Below, one piece after another: positions 61,294 through 64,000 of a stretch of 64,000 nt of DNA. Source of the stretch: Hyphomicrobiales bacterium (GTDB taxonomy: Bacteria > Pseudomonadota > Alphaproteobacteria > Rhizobiales > Rhizobiaceae); assembly GCA_900472295.1 (NCBI GenBank), contig UCIA01000024.1, positions 14,577 through 78,576 of the forward strand, given 5' to 3'. The notes beneath the pieces are model-generated. The model did not search any database and had not been told where the DNA came from. It was given only the letters and a program-made list of their open reading frames with translations. How positions within the stretch are numbered: position 1 is the stretch's first letter; each line of letters opens with the position of its first letter. The translations under genes and the position numbers were made by a program.

Positions 61294-62160
61294 CTAGCTG
61301 CGCTGCTTCGCCCTGTTTGCACCGCCCCACAGCGAACCGGGGTTTGCATGATCCGGATACAGCGCCAGCATCGCGTCATAGAGTTCTCGTGCGTTGGACG
61401 TGACCGCGTCGAGGCGATTGAAATCTTCCAGATATTGTTGCGTCTCTGTGACGACGCTTGGGTCGTCCCTGTTTGCCGGGACCTTGTGGCCCGCGATCAC
61501 CGCCTTCGGCTTCAGGGCCGCCAGCTTGTCCAGCGTGGCAATCCACTCGAGCCTGCTTTCGGTATTGGTCTCGCCGAGATACGGGTGGATGCCGTTGTAG
61601 ACCACATCGCCCCCAACAATCAGGCCGATCGACGGCACGTGCAGGACGGTGGAATGGCCGGTGTCCGTGCGGCCGGTGTCAACAACATCCAGGCTGTGGC
61701 CTTCCAGTTCCATCGTGCCGCTCTCAAGCGGATCGGCGACGCGCAGATGCTCCGGAATTTGGTTGGGGAAGAGGCGGCGCCAGAAGTCTTTCTGCCAGGC
61801 GTCGGTCAACTGGCTGCGCATCGCCTCAACCACCTCTGGCGCCGCGACGGCGCGTGCATCCGGGAAGCGTCCCAGCAACCCCGCCAAGCCAAAAAAGTGG
61901 TCCCCGTGACCATGCGTCACATAAATGGTGATGAGCTTTTTGCCGCTGGCAATAACCCAGTCTACAAGCGCGCGTGACTGCTCTGCTGTCAGGAACGTAT
62001 CCACCAGCACCGCGTCGCGAGCGCCGTAGATCAACGTTGAAGAGTTTGCCACCCACGCTAGGTCTTCTTTGCCCGGCGGCAGATCCCGGGTAAGCCCCGG
62101 CCTGGTGACCGTCAGCACATCCCATTGGAGGCCGCTGAGGTGAGGTGTGCTCGATGTCAT
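61294..62160 (-). CDS. metallo-beta-lactamase-fold hydrolase
   Basis: The 288-residue protein has the MBL metal motif YVTHGHGDHFFGLAG (83-88 HGHGDH), a third-site His in DTGHSTVLHVP, Asp in VGGDVVYNG, and a final His in AVIAGHKVP. It is a soluble hydrolase of an unknown ester, amide or thioester; no beta-lactamase claim is made. The start ATG 62160 (MTSSTPHLSGLQWDVL) is natural. It is 118 bases from the next minus-strand gene, the second alpha/beta hydrolase, which lies upstream and may share its transcript. Confidence 0.9.
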   Translation of the reverse strand: MTSSTPHLSGLQWDVLTVTRPGLTRDLPPGKEDLAWVANSSTLIYGARDAVLVDTFLTAEQSRALVDWVIASGKKLITIYVTHGHGDHFFGLAGLLGRFPDARAVAAPEVVEAMRSQLTDAWQKDFWRRLFPNQIPEHLRVADPLESGTMELEGHSLDVVDTGRTDTGHSTVLHVPSIGLIVGGDVVYNGIHPYLGETNTESRLEWIATLDKLAALKPKAVIAGHKVPANRDDPSVVTETQQYLEDFNRLDAVTSNARELYDAMLALYPDHANPGSLWGGANRAKQRS

Positions 62161-62278
62161 AGTCGAGGTGCCTATTTATACTTTACTGGATGCGCTTGTA
62201 ACGCCGGCTTTCGATGCGGGACGCAGGGGCGGCCCGGACCGACGGTGTCGGCCGGCTCGCTCCGCGCATCGGCCGTGA

Positions 62279-63064
62279 CTATTTTGCGCTTCCGGCATCC
62301 CTGATCACTGAAGCGACCTGTTTTGGATGGGATATCATGACAACATGGGAAGCGCCGTCGATGGCCACCGTGTCCCGCGATTTGGCCCTGTCGGCCATGA
62401 ACTTCATCGCGGCCGGCGGGATGTTTCGGTCAGCCGTGCCGTAAATCCAGTATGTGGGCACCGTCTTCCAAGCAGCAGCACCCGAGGGCTCCGTCAGAGC
62501 TGCTTGCGCCACCGGTCGCTGGGTGGCAGCCATCAACCGTGCCTGCCCCACCGGTACGTCGGCGGCGAATTGCTGTGGGAACTTGGACTGGTCGATATAA
62601 AGATCTGTCATGCCATTGCTCAAGGCCACCGGCGGAGCGAGCGTGTCGCCAAGAGTACTGCCCGGAAACTTGCCCGTCAGGCCGAGACTCGTCTCGCCCG
62701 TATCAGGCGCGAACGCCGACACATAGACAAGGGCCTTCACATTCTCGTTGCCGTTCGCAGCCTCGGTGATCACTGCGCCACCATATGAGTGACCGACCAG
62801 GATCACAGGGCCGTTGACGGACTTGACCACGGCTGACACGGCGACGCCGTCGCTTGCTACGCCACGCAGTGGATTGGCGGCAGCTATGACGTGGAAGCGA
62901 TCTTTTTCCAACTCTTCGATTACGCCGTTCCAGCTGGACGACCCTGCGAAAGCTCCGTGTACCAGGACGACCGTTGGCTTCAGTTCTTCAGCGCTGTGCG
63001 CGGCTCCTGCGCCCGAAAGGCCGAAAGCAGCTGCGAGTGCCAGGCTATTGATGATTTTGCGCAT
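62279..63064 (-). CDS. exported alpha/beta hydrolase, copy 2
   Basis: The 261-residue protein has a signal peptide (MRKIINSLALAAAFGLSGAG, cleavage near AHS-AEE). The oxyanion loop is VVLVHGAFAGSSSWNG, the nucleophile elbow VGHSYGGAVITEA with Ser93, and the catalytic His in DGASHVVMISHPKQ. ATG 63064 has AAGGA upstream at good spacing; ATG 63073 is too close. It shares leader and motif order with the copy at 49,719, so the two are paralogues. Confidence 0.9.
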   Translation of the reverse strand: MRKIINSLALAAAFGLSGAGAAHSAEELKPTVVLVHGAFAGSSSWNGVIEELEKDRFHVIAAANPLRGVASDGVAVSAVVKSVNGPVILVGHSYGGAVITEAANGNENVKALVYVSAFAPDTGETSLGLTGKFPGSTLGDTLAPPVALSNGMTDLYIDQSKFPQQFAADVPVGQARLMAATQRPVAQAALTEPSGAAAWKTVPTYWIYGTADRNIPPAAMKFMADRAKSRDTVAIDGASHVVMISHPKQVASVIRDAGSAK

Positions 63065-63467
63065 AATGTTCATCCTTGATTGGACCGGATGCGGATGGGG
63101 AGAAAGTGACGTATGCGAATAGCCAGTCGGTCATAAGCACGTACGATGCAGGCTGCGCACCGGTGGACTTCCGTCAAAGAGACAGCTTCAAATCACTGAG
63201 CAGCTCAGATATGCCGGCAGCGTAATACTCATAGCCTCGCAATGACAATCCATACGAAGGTATATAATAGCTGTACGATTATCTAATACGATTGGTTCCA
63301 AGGCATGTGATCTATTTTCAATGATAATGTGATTTTTTAGCGTTATTCAAAGAACACTTGCACTGCTCAGCGGAACGAAGCTCTGCTGGGCTTCGCCTGA
63401 ATGATGAAACCAATGATTGAGGACGACGTCCATCGCTGCAGTTGGCGACTGGGCTCGCTATGATACA
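63065..63467. other. intergenic region, no gene seen
   Basis: The 403 bases between the divergent hydrolase and polyketide-synthase genes. A region near 63,240-63,350 is AT-rich and probably holds promoters. No gene, RNA or repeat was recognised. Confidence 0.45.
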
Positions 63468-64000
63468 ATGCTGAACAGAATTGACTTCACCGTACCCTCG
63501 CAGCACGACGTTGATATTTCGGCTGGCGCATCCGGCGCAAGCCACTTCGTTGGTCTGCTTTCGTTGGCCACTGCGCTTCCACCGTATGTAGTCGGGCAGG
63601 AAGAAGCAGCCGCGATGGCACAACTCCTTTTCACGGATCTTTTCAAGCGCTCACCGAGTATGGCGAGCGTCTTCGCAAACACTGGCATACGTAAGCGGCA
63701 CGTCGCGCGCCCAGTTGCCTGGTATCTCGAACCGCAGGGTTGGCCTGAGCGCACTGCTGTGTACGTGGAAGAAGGTAGCCGTTTATTCGTCGAGGCCGCA
63801 ACCAAGGCGCTCGACGCCGCAGGATGCGTGGCAAATGACGTGGATGTTGTTGTCTTCATTTCTTCCACGGGGATCGCGACGCCAAGCTTGGACGCGGTCG
63901 TGCACCGACAGATGGGCTTCCGGCCCGATATCGAACGCGTTCCGGTATTCGGCCTTGGTTGTGCGGGCGGCGTGAGCGGCCTGGCCATCGCTTCGCGCAT
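63468..64000 (+). CDS. type III polyketide synthase, 5' part only
   Basis: The frame from ATG 63468 is open to the window edge (177 codons). It reads SHFVGLLSLATALPPYVVGQ, ASVFANTGIRKRHVARPVAW, then FISSTGIATPSLDAVVHRQM and ERVPVFGLGCAGGVSGLAIA. GLGCAGG holds the catalytic Cys165 of the chalcone/stilbene-synthase family; the spacing of STGIATPS and GLGCAGG is exactly that of bacterial type III PKS. The start is uncertain because no ribosome site is clear. The His and Asn of the catalytic triad would lie beyond 64,000. Products could be alkylpyrones, resorcinols or similar. Confidence 0.9.
   Translation, partial: MLNRIDFTVPSQHDVDISAGASGASHFVGLLSLATALPPYVVGQEEAAAMAQLLFTDLFKRSPSMASVFANTGIRKRHVARPVAWYLEPQGWPERTAVYVEEGSRLFVEAATKALDAAGCVANDVDVVVFISSTGIATPSLDAVVHRQMGFRPDIERVPVFGLGCAGGVSGLAIASR

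Noticed and set aside
21550..64000. A second copy of the tRNA-Gln 3' end marking the element's right boundary
   Set aside because: None was found by eye in the window, so the right end is assumed to be outside.

Overview
The window looks like a chromosome segment of an alphaproteobacterium in the order Hyphomicrobiales, most likely Mesorhizobium or a close relative. The reasons are its high G+C, the style of its housekeeping proteins, typical rhizobial palindromic repeats, a Ros/MucR regulator, and Ti-plasmid-type transfer genes. No nod, nif or fix nitrogenase genes are present.

Positions 1-21,476 are core chromosome. In order they hold parC (-), an exported protein with a strong terminator, aspS (-), a LysR regulator divergent from an EamA exporter, a DeoR regulator divergent from an MFS transporter, a second MFS transporter, rnd, a MAPEG protein, a small membrane protein, guaB (-), a Phd/PIN toxin-antitoxin pair, a DHA2 MFS exporter, rlmE, ppx and a YbhN/LPG-synthase-type membrane protein.

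A tRNA-Gln(CUG) gene at 21,477-21,550 marks the junction with an integrated element. A large serine recombinase runs antisense into it, and its last ten codons are the tRNA 3' end. The element side then carries two small unknown genes, an XRE regulator and an L-arabinoside cassette. That cassette has an ArsR-like regulator, a GH51 arabinofuranosidase and an ABC sugar importer whose promoters share an operator-like motif. An AlpA-type regulator, the relaxase gene traA, an oriT-like site, traC, traD and a mucR paralogue follow. No coupling protein or type IV secretion genes are visible, so this part is either a mobilizable element or one end of a larger ICE.

From about 37 kb to the right edge lies accessory cargo with several decayed genes. 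It includes a GntR regulator divergent from an M24 peptidase, followed by remnants of an RraA-like gene and an FAD-oxidase gene. Next come a 980-residue OmpR-wHTH/NB-ARC regulator, a histidine kinase without a sensor domain, an RND efflux pair, an alpha/beta hydrolase, an FdhF/YdeP-like molybdoenzyme with an AraC regulator, a FixJ-type response regulator, an ECF sigma factor and a formate/nitrite channel. A frameshifted malonate decarboxylase alpha gene, small exported proteins, a DUF1330 protein, a metallo-beta-lactamase-fold hydrolase and a second alpha/beta hydrolase follow. The window ends inside a type III polyketide synthase gene.

Probable working units are the arabinoside uptake and hydrolysis cassette, the traA-oriT-traCD transfer module, the RND pump pair, and possibly a formate-related set (molybdoenzyme plus FNT channel). 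All functional names rest on motifs read by eye; no database search was possible.
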